From Actinomycetota bacterium (GTDB taxonomy: Bacteria; Actinomycetota; Actinomycetes; Propionibacteriales; Propionibacteriaceae): DNA of 64,000 nt. Below are positions 24,732-32,493 of this stretch, piece after piece (the stretch's first letter is position 1; each line of letters opens with the position of its first letter). The notes below the pieces were generated by a model, which saw only the letters and a program-made list of their open reading frames with translations, was not told where the DNA came from and made no database searches. The stretch spans positions 60,825 through 124,824 of the forward strand of contig JAIUOR010000030.1 of assembly GCA_020161795.1 (NCBI GenBank), given 5' to 3'. A program made the translations under genes and the position numbers.

Positions 24732-26300
24732 TCAGCCGACCTGCACGGAGCGGGTGTGCCAGCCGGTCGCTCCGTCGGGTGCGGGCGGCGCCGCGGTCGC
24801 GGTCTGCACCTCGCCGTCGGTGTTGGTGGCCCTGACCGACAACTGGTGCTCCCCGGGCGTCGCGTCCCAGCGGTAGAACCACTGCCGCCAGGTGTCCGGC
24901 CCGGTCGTCTCGGCCAGTTCGGCGTCGTGCCAGTCGCCGTCGATGCCGATCTCGACCCTGGCGATGCCGGTGTGCTGATCCCACGCCACACCGGCCACCA
25001 CGACCTGCCCAGGCGGCACCGATCCCCGGCGGGGCACGTCGATCCGCGAGGCGGTCTTCACCGGTCCGAGCGCGGCCCAGCCGAGCGGCGTCCAGTAGCC
25101 CTGATCCTGCGCGAAGGTGGTCACCTTGAGTTCGCGTACCCATTTGGTCGCCGAAACGTAGCCGTAGAGCCCCGGGACGACCATCCGGACCGGGTAGCCG
25201 TGCTCCACCGGCAGCGGCTCGCCGTTCATCCCGATCGCGAGCAGCGCCTGCCGTCCGGGGTCGGTCAGCACCGAGAGCGGGGTGCCGGCGGTCCAGCCGT
25301 CCTCGCTCCGGGACAGCACCATGTCGGCCCCAGGCAACGGCCCGGCCTGCGCGAGCAGGTCGCGGATCGGGTAGCCGAGCCAGCTGGCATTGCCGACCAG
25401 GTCGCCGCCCACCTCGTTGGAGACGCAGGCCAAGGTGGCCACGTGCTCGACCAGCGGTCGGGCGAGCAGGTCGGCGAAGGTCAGCGTGACCTCCTGGGCC
25501 ACCATCCCGGTGACGCGGAGCGTCCAGTCCTCGGCCGCGACGATCGGCAGTCGCAGGGCGGTGTCGATGCGGTAGAAGTCGGTATTGGGCGTCAGGTAGG
25601 GCGACAGCCCGTCCAGCCCCAACTCGGCCCCGGCGGGCACCGGATCGCGTGCGATCGGCGCCGGCAGCCGGAACCGGGCCCGGGCCTCCTCGACCACGCT
25701 GCCGGTCGCCTGCACGATGCGGCCCAGCGCCGCGCCGATGCCGGCGGCCAGCCCGATGGCGCCGGCGCGCACCAGGAAGGCGCGACGGGAGAGCGCGGTG
25801 GATGCCGGGTCGGCGCCGGCGGCGTTCGTCAGCCACCGTCGGAGCCGGGCCACCAGCAGCCGCAGGGTCAGATAGCCGCACAGCAGGCCCAGCAGGGTGG
25901 GGACGACAGCCACGGGGGATCCGGCCCAGCCCACCCCGATCAGCCCGACCAGTGCCACGGCGGCGAACGCCGGGGCGCCCGCGTTCGGCCGATACCGCTC
26001 CAGGCTTCCGGCGAGCCCGGTCAGCGCCAGGACGCCCAGGACGACGATCGCCAGCAGCACCGGCTTGTCCGCTGTGCCGAGGGTCTCCTTGCCCCAGTTG
26101 ACCAGGTCGGCCGGCAGCAGGTCGATGATCATCGACCCCACCGCCTCGATCGGCGCGCCGGCCGGGGCGATCAGGTAGGCGGTGACGTCGGCGACGGCCA
26201 TTCCGGTCACGCCGCCGATGACCCCGCAGAGCCAGGCCCATCGCCGCTCGGCGACGGGTGCGGTGACCTGTGCCGCGGAGTTCTGCTCCCCGCCCGGCAT
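24732..26300 (-). CDS. Membrane-anchored molybdopterin-dependent oxidoreductase, sulfite oxidase family
   Basis: The 522-residue protein combines an N-terminal region of about five membrane segments, a Tat-like SRRAFLVRAG stretch near 170, and a C-terminal sulfite-oxidase-type domain. The molybdenum-ligand Cys sits in VATLACVSNEVGG, followed by VGNASWLG; LVVPGLYGYVSATKWV-like and a C-terminal Ig-like dimerisation domain follow. The active site should face outside. The true substrate is unknown. ATG 26300 was chosen because GGGGAG lies nine bases upstream; the ATG at 26309 has that site directly against it. It precedes the DUF1800 gene by 82 bases on the same strand. Confidence 0.86.
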   Translation of the reverse strand: MPGGEQNSAAQVTAPVAERRWAWLCGVIGGVTGMAVADVTAYLIAPAGAPIEAVGSMIIDLLPADLVNWGKETLGTADKPVLLAIVVLGVLALTGLAGSLERYRPNAGAPAFAAVALVGLIGVGWAGSPVAVVPTLLGLLCGYLTLRLLVARLRRWLTNAAGADPASTALSRRAFLVRAGAIGLAAGIGAALGRIVQATGSVVEEARARFRLPAPIARDPVPAGAELGLDGLSPYLTPNTDFYRIDTALRLPIVAAEDWTLRVTGMVAQEVTLTFADLLARPLVEHVATLACVSNEVGGDLVGNASWLGYPIRDLLAQAGPLPGADMVLSRSEDGWTAGTPLSVLTDPGRQALLAIGMNGEPLPVEHGYPVRMVVPGLYGYVSATKWVRELKVTTFAQDQGYWTPLGWAALGPVKTASRIDVPRRGSVPPGQVVVAGVAWDQHTGIARVEIGIDGDWHDAELAETTGPDTWRQWFYRWDATPGEHQLSVRATNTDGEVQTATAAPPAPDGATGWHTRSVQVG

Positions 26301-26401
26301 TGCCGTCATCTCCCCATTCTGCGTCGGCGGGGAACCGGCGACAACACCGCCGTCAGTTCGGCCGGCCGGAGGAAGGTCGGGCGAGCGACTCCGGAGACAG
26401 C

Positions 26402-26442
26402 AAGTGGCCCTGACCGGTATCACCTAGTCAGGGCCACTTTTT
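26402..26442. terminator. Terminator hairpin after tRNA-fMet
   Basis: A perfect 13-bp inverted repeat (26402-26414 and 26427-26439) with a 12-base loop and a run of five T on the plus-strand side. It begins just past the 3' end of the tRNA gene and also blocks read-through toward it from the plus strand. Confidence 0.8.
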
Positions 26443-26444
26443 CG

Positions 26445-26518
26445 TAGCGGGGACAGGATTTGAACCTGTGACCTCTGGGTTATGAGCCCAGCGAGCTACC
26501 GAGCTGCTCCACCCCGCG
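26445..26518 (-). tRNA. Initiator tRNA-Met (CAT)
   Basis: A 74-base cloverleaf on the minus strand. The 5' end CGCGGGG pairs with CCCCGCT except at the first pair, and the anticodon stem has the three G:C pairs (GGG-CTCATAA-CCC shown as CTGGG and CCCAG arms) that mark initiator tRNAs. The T loop is TTCAAAT. CCA is not encoded. Confidence 0.95.
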
Positions 26519-26529
26519 TCGCTCTGCCA

Positions 26530-26558
26530 ACTATAGGTGAGCCCCGGCGGAACCCCAA
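26530..26558 (-). promoter_or_regulatory. Promoter of tRNA-fMet
   Basis: On the minus strand, -35 TTGGGG (26558-26553), a 17-base spacer and -10 TATAGT (26535-26530). Transcription would start about five bases before the tRNA. Confidence 0.7.
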
Positions 26559-26676
26559 ATCGGCGGACGAGGAATGGCTGCCCGCGATCGGCTCGCGCGG
26601 CACGGTGGTCGGCGGCATGGAAGAGTGGTGGCTGGCTCGACCGGTGGTGATCGGCGGTCGGGACAAGGCGCTGTAC

Positions 26677-26682
26677 TAGAAT
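26677..26682 (+). promoter_or_regulatory. -10 box of the dpp-like operon
   Basis: TAGAAT about 43 bases before the ATG of the substrate-binding lipoprotein. The rest of the gap 26559-26725 shows no gene. Confidence 0.45.
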
Positions 26683-26725
26683 TCCCAGGCTCCCTCGCGT
26701 GGCGAGGCCAACCCTTGGAGGGCTG

Positions 26726-28243
26726 ATGGACTATCGGGGACTCGTGCGCGGACCGCGGCGGCTACTGGCAGTGATGCTGGCCGGCTGCCTGCTGCTGGTC
26801 GCCACCGCCTGCAGCCCATCCGGCCCGGACACCCCGGCCCGCACCCTGACCGTCGGCGCGACGCTGGAGCCGCCGGCGATGGATCCCTTCCACAACACCG
26901 CGGCGTCCATTCCGCAGGTGCTGCTGTACAACGTCTACGAGACGCTGCTGAAGGTCGACTCCGAAGGCAAGCTGCGGCCGCTGCTGGCCCAGAACTGGGA
27001 GGTCAGCACGGATCGCAAGACCTACACCTTCCACCTCAACCCGGCTGCCAAGTTCGCCTCCGGTGCGCCGGTGGACGCCGCGGCCGTGAAGGCCAACATC
27101 GATCGGATGCGCACCGACCCCAAGCTGACCGAGACCCTGCGCGCCCAGCTCGAGGTGGTGGAGGCGGTCGAGGCGCCGGATGCGGCCCACGTCGTCATGA
27201 AGCTCAACCGGCCCTCCCTGATGTGGCTGTACGAGATGTCCTCCACGCTCGGCATGATCGTCGATCCGACCTTCACCGGCGATCTGGCCGATGCCACCGC
27301 CGGCTCCGGGCCGTACCAGCTGGAGACCCACAACCGCGGGCAGAGCGTCGTCCTCTCCCGCAACGCCGACTACTGGGGCACGCCCGGCCGGTTCGACCAG
27401 GTGACGTTCCGCTACTACGGCGACCCGAACGCGATGAACGCCTCCATGCTGGCCGGCGACCTGGACGTGATCTCCAATCTGCAGGCGCCCGACGCGCTGC
27501 CGCAGTTCTCCGACACCAGCCGGTTCACCACGATCACGGGCACCACCAACGGCGAGGTGGTGCTGGGGCTGAACAATGCCACCGAGGCGCTGAGCAAGCG
27601 TGAGGTGCGGCTGGCGCTGACCATGGCGATCAACCGCAAGGCGCTGCGGGACACGGTCTGGAACGGCCAGGGGACGTTGATCGGCTCCATGGTGGTGCCG
27701 ACCGACCCGTGGTGGGAGGATCTCTCCAACCTCACCCCGTACGATCCCGCCAAGGCCAAGGAGTTGCTGGCCGAGGCGGGCTACCCCGATGGGCTGACGC
27801 TGCGGTTGCGAGTGCCGGTGATCCCGTACGCGGTGAAGTCGGCCCAGTTCGTCGCCTCGCAACTGCGCGACATCGGTGTCACGGCCACGATCGAGGAACT
27901 GGAGTTCACCCGCTGGATTCCCGAGGTGCTGACCAACGGCGACTACGACATGACGATCGTCGGGCACGTCGAGGGCTGGGACATCGCCAAGTTCGCCAAC
28001 CCGAACTACTACTGGCACTACGACAGCGCGGAGTTCCAGCGGCTGTTCGCCCTGGCCGATGAAGCGACCGAGGCGGATGCCCCGCCGCTGATGAAGCAGG
28101 CGGCCCGCTACCTGGCCACCGACGCCGCGGCGATCTGGCTGTTCGCGCTGCCCAACCTGGTGATCACCAAGAAGAACATAACGGGGGTGGCCCAGAACGC
28201 CACCTCGCTCAGCTTCGACCTCACCACGATCGCCAGCGCGTGA
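26726..28243 (+). CDS. ABC importer substrate-binding lipoprotein (family 5, Dpp/Opp type)
   Basis: The 505-residue protein is a family-5 solute-binding protein for peptides, nickel or similar ligands. It has a lipoprotein signal peptide ending in LLVATAC, with Cys as the lipid-modified residue, followed by the typical LTVGATLEPPAMDPF and a PYDPAKAKELLAEAGYPDG segment. It is anchored on the outer face of the membrane and delivers ligand to the permeases encoded next. ATG 26726 follows GGAGG. It leads an operon of five genes (binding protein, two permeases, two ATPases). The ligand cannot be told from sequence. Confidence 0.92.
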   Translation: MDYRGLVRGPRRLLAVMLAGCLLLVATACSPSGPDTPARTLTVGATLEPPAMDPFHNTAASIPQVLLYNVYETLLKVDSEGKLRPLLAQNWEVSTDRKTYTFHLNPAAKFASGAPVDAAAVKANIDRMRTDPKLTETLRAQLEVVEAVEAPDAAHVVMKLNRPSLMWLYEMSSTLGMIVDPTFTGDLADATAGSGPYQLETHNRGQSVVLSRNADYWGTPGRFDQVTFRYYGDPNAMNASMLAGDLDVISNLQAPDALPQFSDTSRFTTITGTTNGEVVLGLNNATEALSKREVRLALTMAINRKALRDTVWNGQGTLIGSMVVPTDPWWEDLSNLTPYDPAKAKELLAEAGYPDGLTLRLRVPVIPYAVKSAQFVASQLRDIGVTATIEELEFTRWIPEVLTNGDYDMTIVGHVEGWDIAKFANPNYYWHYDSAEFQRLFALADEATEADAPPLMKQAARYLATDAAAIWLFALPNLVITKKNITGVAQNATSLSFDLTTIASA

Positions 28244-28247
28244 GGTC

Positions 28248-29201
28248 ATGGGCCGCTACCTGCGACGCCTGGGGATCTTCGCCGTCACCCTGCTCGGTGC
28301 CTCGATCCTGATCTTCGCCGTCACCGCGGCGCTGCCGGGCGATATCGCCCAGGTGCTGCTGGGGACGGACGCCACCCCCGAGCGGGTCGAGGCGCTGCGC
28401 CGGGAGTACGGCCTGGACCGTCCGCTCCCGCTGCGCTACCTGGAATGGCTGGGCGGGGTGTTGACGGGCAACTTCGGGATCTCCCACCTCAGCCGGCAGC
28501 CGGTGCTGGCGCTGATCGGGCCCAGCCTGGCGGTGACCGCCTGGCTGGTCGGGCTGGGCATCCTGGGCGCCCTGCTGATCGCGCTGCCGGCAGGCATGGT
28601 CGCCGCCCTGAAGCGGCGGCACTGGCAGGGCTTCGCGGTGAACGCGCTGGCCCAGCTGGGCATGGCGATCCCGGTCTTCTTCGGCGGCATGCTGATCGTC
28701 CTCGTCTTCTCGGGGTGGTTGGGCTGGTTGCCCCCGAACGGCTACGTGCCGCTGCGGACGGACCCGGTGCAATGGGCGCGCCACCTGGTGCTGCCGGTGG
28801 CGACGCTGGCCGTTGTGCAGGGCGCGGTGCTGATCCGGTACGTCCGCTCCGCCTTCGTCGAGGTGCTCAGCGAGGACTACTACCGCACCGCGCGGGCGAT
28901 CGGCTGGACGCCCGCCGCCGCCCTGCTGCGGCACGGCGTGCGCAATGCCGCCGTCTCGTTGGTGACCGTGATCGGCCTGCAGCTCTCGGCGGTGCTGGTC
29001 GGTGCGATCGTGGTCGAGTATGTGTTCGGCCTGCCCGGCCTCGGCTGGCTGCTGCTGAACGCGGTAGGGCAGCGGGATCTGTTCGTCATCCAGGGCACGG
29101 TGATGTTCCTGGTGCTGGCGGTGCTGGTGATCAACGCCCTCGTCGACTTCTCCTATCTGCTGATCGACCCCCGTCAACGCGCGCAGGGTGAGATCGGATG
29201 A
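28248..29201 (+). CDS. ABC importer permease, DppB type
   Basis: The 317-residue membrane protein has six predicted membrane segments and the EAA-type loop (YYRTARAIGWTPAAALLRHG) that docks with the ATPases. The N-terminal GDIAQVLLG and LDRPLPLRYLEWL segments are typical of DppB/OppB proteins. Its start is four bases after the binding-protein stop and its own stop overlaps dppC by four bases (ATGA), so the subunits are made together. Confidence 0.92.
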   Translation: MGRYLRRLGIFAVTLLGASILIFAVTAALPGDIAQVLLGTDATPERVEALRREYGLDRPLPLRYLEWLGGVLTGNFGISHLSRQPVLALIGPSLAVTAWLVGLGILGALLIALPAGMVAALKRRHWQGFAVNALAQLGMAIPVFFGGMLIVLVFSGWLGWLPPNGYVPLRTDPVQWARHLVLPVATLAVVQGAVLIRYVRSAFVEVLSEDYYRTARAIGWTPAAALLRHGVRNAAVSLVTVIGLQLSAVLVGAIVVEYVFGLPGLGWLLLNAVGQRDLFVIQGTVMFLVLAVLVINALVDFSYLLIDPRQRAQGEIG

Positions 29202-30013
29202 GGCGCTTCCAGCTCTGGCTCGGTATCGCGCTGGTGGCGCTGGTCGTGGCGGCGGCCGTGATCTCGCTGTTCTGGACGCCGTTCGACCCGCTCCGGGTGG
29301 TACCGGAGAAGCGGCTGCTGCCCCCGGGCTGGCCGCATCTGCTGGGCACCGACGGCTTCGGGATCGACATCCTGAGCCAACTGCTGGTGGGCGCCCGGAT
29401 GTGCCTGCTGGTGGGCATCATCTCAGTCAGCCTCGCGACGGTGGTGGGCGTTCCGCTGGGGATGCTGGCCGGGCAGGCCGGCGGCTGGGTCTCCGAGGTC
29501 GTGATGCGGATCTCCGATGTGGTCTACGCCTTCCCGGCACTGCTGCTGGCCATCCTGCTGGCCGCCGGCTTCGGGGCCTCCACCGTCACCGCGATGGTGG
29601 CGATCGGCGTGGCGACCATTCCGGCCTTCGCCCGGGTGGCGCGGGCCGGAACGCTGCAGGTGATGGCCAGCGACTTCGTCCTGGCCGCGCGTTCGTCGGG
29701 CACCAACCGATGGGGGATCGCGGGCCGCCACGTCCTGCCGAACATCGCCCCGCTGGCGGGCGTCCAGGCATCGGTCGCCTTCGCGATGGCGATCCTGGCC
29801 GAGGCCGCGCTGAGCTACCTGGGCCTGGGCACCCCGCGTCCCACCCCCACCTGGGGGACGATGCTGCGCGACGCGCAGGACTTCTTCTTCACCGCGCCGC
29901 TGCAGGCGGTCTGGCCGGGTCTGGCGATCGCGCTCGCCGTGCTGGGCTTCAACCTGCTGGGCGACGGACTGCGTGACCATCTCGACCCCCGGCTGCGGGA
30001 GGGGGTGCAATGA
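29198..30013 (+). CDS. ABC importer permease, DppC type
   Basis: The 271-residue protein is the second permease. It has the DppC features: LGTDGFGIDILSQLLVGAR, an EAA loop near FVLAARSSGTNRWGI, and ALSYLGLGTPRPTPTWGTML. Six membrane segments are predicted. It overlaps dppB upstream and dppD downstream, each by four bases (ATGA), showing strict coupling of the operon. It forms the pore with the DppB-type subunit. Confidence 0.92.
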   Translation: MRRFQLWLGIALVALVVAAAVISLFWTPFDPLRVVPEKRLLPPGWPHLLGTDGFGIDILSQLLVGARMCLLVGIISVSLATVVGVPLGMLAGQAGGWVSEVVMRISDVVYAFPALLLAILLAAGFGASTVTAMVAIGVATIPAFARVARAGTLQVMASDFVLAARSSGTNRWGIAGRHVLPNIAPLAGVQASVAFAMAILAEAALSYLGLGTPRPTPTWGTMLRDAQDFFFTAPLQAVWPGLAIALAVLGFNLLGDGLRDHLDPRLREGVQ

Positions 30014-30942
30014 TCACCCCACGAAGCCTGCTGGAAGTGACCGACCTCACCGTCGAGTTCGGACGCCGCCGCACCCGCGCGGTGAACGCGGTGAGCTTCG
30101 GCCTGGAACCTGGGGAACGGCTCGGGATCATCGGTGAATCCGGCTCGGGCAAGACGGTCACAGCGCTGGCCGTGATGGGCCTGCTGGCGGAGAACGCCCA
30201 CGTCACCGGCTCGATCCGGTGGCGCGGTGAGGAACTGCTCGGCCGTCCCGAACGCGAGCTGGCCAGGCTGCGCGGCAACGCCATGAGCATGGTCTTCCAG
30301 GAGCCGATGACTGCCCTCGACCCGACCATGCGGGTCGGCCGCCAGGTCGCCGAGGCCTTCGTGCTGCATCGTGGCGACGCCACCGGCTCGGCCCGGGCGC
30401 GGACGGTCGAGATGCTGGACGCGGTGGGCCTGCCCGACGCCGAGCGGATCGCCGACGCCTTCCCGCACCAGCTCTCCGGCGGCCAACGGCAGCGGGTCAT
30501 CCTGGCGATGGCGCTGGTCAACGGCCCCGACCTGGTGATCTGCGACGAACCGACGACCGCACTGGACGTGACCGTGCAGGCCAAGGTCCTGGAACTGCTG
30601 GACGAGGTGCTGACCGCCGAACAGGCGGCCTGCCTGTTCATCAGCCACGACCTGGCGGTGGTCTCCCAGGTGAGCCGGCAGGTGATGGTCATGCTGGACG
30701 GCGAGGTGGTCGAGCGGGCGCCGGCCGATCGGTTGTTCAGCGCGCCGGGCCACCCGTACACGCAGGGCCTGGTGGCCACCGCCCGGCTCGACCTGGTGCC
30801 GCCGGGGGAGCGGCTGCCTACCGTCGAGGACTACTACACCCAGGAAAGCCGAGCGGAGAGCCAAGCTCGCTTGAGCTCGCCCGAGGCCGACGCAGGTGTC
30901 GGCGAGCGTAACGAGGAACACGGCCAGGTGGGACGATCATGA
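30010..30942 (+). CDS. ABC importer ATPase, DppD type
   Basis: The 310-residue ATPase has Walker A GESGSGKT, signature LSGGQRQR, Walker B LVICDEPTTALD and a switch His in ISHDLAVV. The usual C-terminal oligopeptide-transporter zinc-finger-like extension is missing: after HPYTQGLVA the protein ends in a hydrophilic tail rich in Ser, Glu and Gly (about residues 278-310). That tail is encoded by repeat-like DNA and may be a local insertion. Its stop overlaps the next ATPase start by four bases (ATGA). It energises the two permeases from the cytoplasm. Confidence 0.9.
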   Translation: MITPRSLLEVTDLTVEFGRRRTRAVNAVSFGLEPGERLGIIGESGSGKTVTALAVMGLLAENAHVTGSIRWRGEELLGRPERELARLRGNAMSMVFQEPMTALDPTMRVGRQVAEAFVLHRGDATGSARARTVEMLDAVGLPDAERIADAFPHQLSGGQRQRVILAMALVNGPDLVICDEPTTALDVTVQAKVLELLDEVLTAEQAACLFISHDLAVVSQVSRQVMVMLDGEVVERAPADRLFSAPGHPYTQGLVATARLDLVPPGERLPTVEDYYTQESRAESQARLSSPEADAGVGERNEEHGQVGRS

Positions 30943-31727
30943 GTGGGGAACTGCTGCGCGCCGAGAACCTGACCCGCGTCTATGCAGACGGCCGTCGCCG
31001 GGTGAACGCGCTGCAGGATGTCTCGCTCACGGTCGCGCCGGGCCAGCGGCTGGGGATCGTGGGGGAATCCGGCTCGGGCAAGTCCACCCTGATCCGCCTG
31101 CTGGCCGGGCTGGATCGCCCCACCACCGGGCAGGTGTGGTTCGACGGCACCGAGGTCACCGGCCGGCCGGAACGGGAACTCGGCTTCCTGCGGGCGGCCG
31201 TCCAGCTGGTCTTCCAGGATCCCTGGTCGTCGCTGAATCCGCGGATGCGGGTGGCCGACATCATCACCGAACCGCTGCGCTCGAAGCTGGTGCGCCGGCA
31301 GTTGCCCGCCGATGTCGATCATCGGGCCCGGCTCGCCGAGGTGATGGCGGAGGTCGATCTGCCGCCGGAGTTCGCCGACCGCTACCCGCACGAGTTCTCC
31401 GGCGGCCAGCGGCAGCGGATCGCGATCGCCCGCGCGCTGGCACCGCGTCCCGACGTGCTGATCGCCGACGAGCCGGTTTCCGCCCTTGACGTCTCGGTTC
31501 GCGCCCAGGTGATGAACCTGCTGAACGACCTGGTGGCGAGCCGCGGCCTGACCCTGATCGTGGTCAGCCACGACCTGATGGTCGTCCGCCACCTGTGCGA
31601 CACGATCGCCGTGATGCAGTCCGGCCGGATCGTCGAGCACGGCTCCGCGGAACAGGTCTACGACGATCCGCGGACCGGCTACACCAAGACCCTGCTCGCG
31701 GCGATCCCGCGCTTCGCCGGCGGTTGA
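30939..31727 (+). CDS. ABC importer ATPase, DppF type
   Basis: The 262-residue ATPase has Walker A GESGSGKS, VFQDPWSSLNPRMRV, signature FSGGQRQR, Walker B VLIADEPVSALD and VVSHDLMVV. It is the second nucleotide-binding subunit of the importer and the last gene of the operon. It ends soon after DPRTGYTKTLLAAIPRF, so it is slightly shorter than typical DppF proteins. ATG 30939 overlaps dppD by four bases. A GTG-started kinase gene with its own -10 box follows 27 bases later. Confidence 0.9.
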   Translation: MSGELLRAENLTRVYADGRRRVNALQDVSLTVAPGQRLGIVGESGSGKSTLIRLLAGLDRPTTGQVWFDGTEVTGRPERELGFLRAAVQLVFQDPWSSLNPRMRVADIITEPLRSKLVRRQLPADVDHRARLAEVMAEVDLPPEFADRYPHEFSGGQRQRIAIARALAPRPDVLIADEPVSALDVSVRAQVMNLLNDLVASRGLTLIVVSHDLMVVRHLCDTIAVMQSGRIVEHGSAEQVYDDPRTGYTKTLLAAIPRFAGG

Positions 31728-31742
31728 GCGGCCGCGCGGCCC

Positions 31743-31748
31743 TACCAT
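31743..31748 (+). promoter_or_regulatory. -10 box of the APH-type gene, leaderless
   Basis: TACCAT, six bases, then GTG at 31755. This spacing selects that GTG over the one at 31752. Confidence 0.45.
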
Positions 31749-31754
31749 GGCGTG

Positions 31755-32492
31755 GTGAGGGACGCTCCGGATCCGGCGCTGTACGCCGCCCAGCACACGC
31801 TCGGCGAGCGCGGCGTCCCGGCCGTGGTGATCGGGCTGGCCGGCGGTGTCGAACCGGAGTTGGTGTGGCACAACGAACTCGGCGGGCTCACCTTCCGGAT
31901 CGGTGAGCGCTACGTGAAATGGAGCCCGCGCGCCGCCGGCATCGATCTGGACGCGGAACGGCTGAGGCTGGAGTGGATCTCGGCTCGCCATCCCGCCCCG
32001 CGGGTGCTGGCGGCCGGCGCCGACGCCGAGGCGCAGTGGCTGGTGACCGCCGCGCTTCCCGGCGAACAGGCCATCGGCCAGACCTGGCAGGCCCGGCGGC
32101 CGGAGGCACTGCGCGCCATGGCCACCGGGCTCCGCGCCCTGCATGCTCTGCCGGTCGACGACTTTCCGCAGGAGTGGACGCGGCAGAGCTGGGTGGGCCG
32201 CACCCCGTCCCGCCTCGGCCCACGTCCGCCGCTCGCCGACCCGGTGATCGTCCACGGCGACGCCTGCGCCCCCAACACGCTGATCTCGCCAGCGGGGGAG
32301 TGGACCGGCAATGTCGACTTCGGCGACCTGGCCGTCGGCGATCGCTGGGCCGACCTGGCCGTCGCGTCGATGAGCATCGATTGGAACTTCGGCCGCGGCC
32401 ACGCCGACGACGAGTTCTTCGACGCCTACGGCATCGCTCCGGACCCAGAGCGCATCCGGTACTACCGGGCGCTCTGGGACGCGGAGTCGTGA
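31755..32492 (+). CDS. Aminoglycoside phosphotransferase (APH(3')-type) family kinase
   Basis: The 245-residue protein resembles APH(3')-type small-molecule kinases. The catalytic loop VIVHGDACAPNTLI with HGD and Asn, and the metal-binding VDFGDLAVGDRWADLA, closely follow APH enzymes; a Lys in RYVKWSP probably binds ATP. Such genes can modify kanamycin-like antibiotics, but many chromosomal members act on unknown metabolites. GTG 31755 was chosen for the leaderless -10 spacing. The gene converges on the flotillin gene with a one-base gap and no terminator. Confidence 0.8.
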   Translation: MRDAPDPALYAAQHTLGERGVPAVVIGLAGGVEPELVWHNELGGLTFRIGERYVKWSPRAAGIDLDAERLRLEWISARHPAPRVLAAGADAEAQWLVTAALPGEQAIGQTWQARRPEALRAMATGLRALHALPVDDFPQEWTRQSWVGRTPSRLGPRPPLADPVIVHGDACAPNTLISPAGEWTGNVDFGDLAVGDRWADLAVASMSIDWNFGRGHADDEFFDAYGIAPDPERIRYYRALWDAES

Positions 32493-32493
32493 C

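Noticed and set aside
26482..26679. Short plus-strand frame between tRNA-fMet and the ABC operon
   Set aside because: It starts inside the tRNA gene and crosses its promoter; no ribosome site and no similarity recognised.
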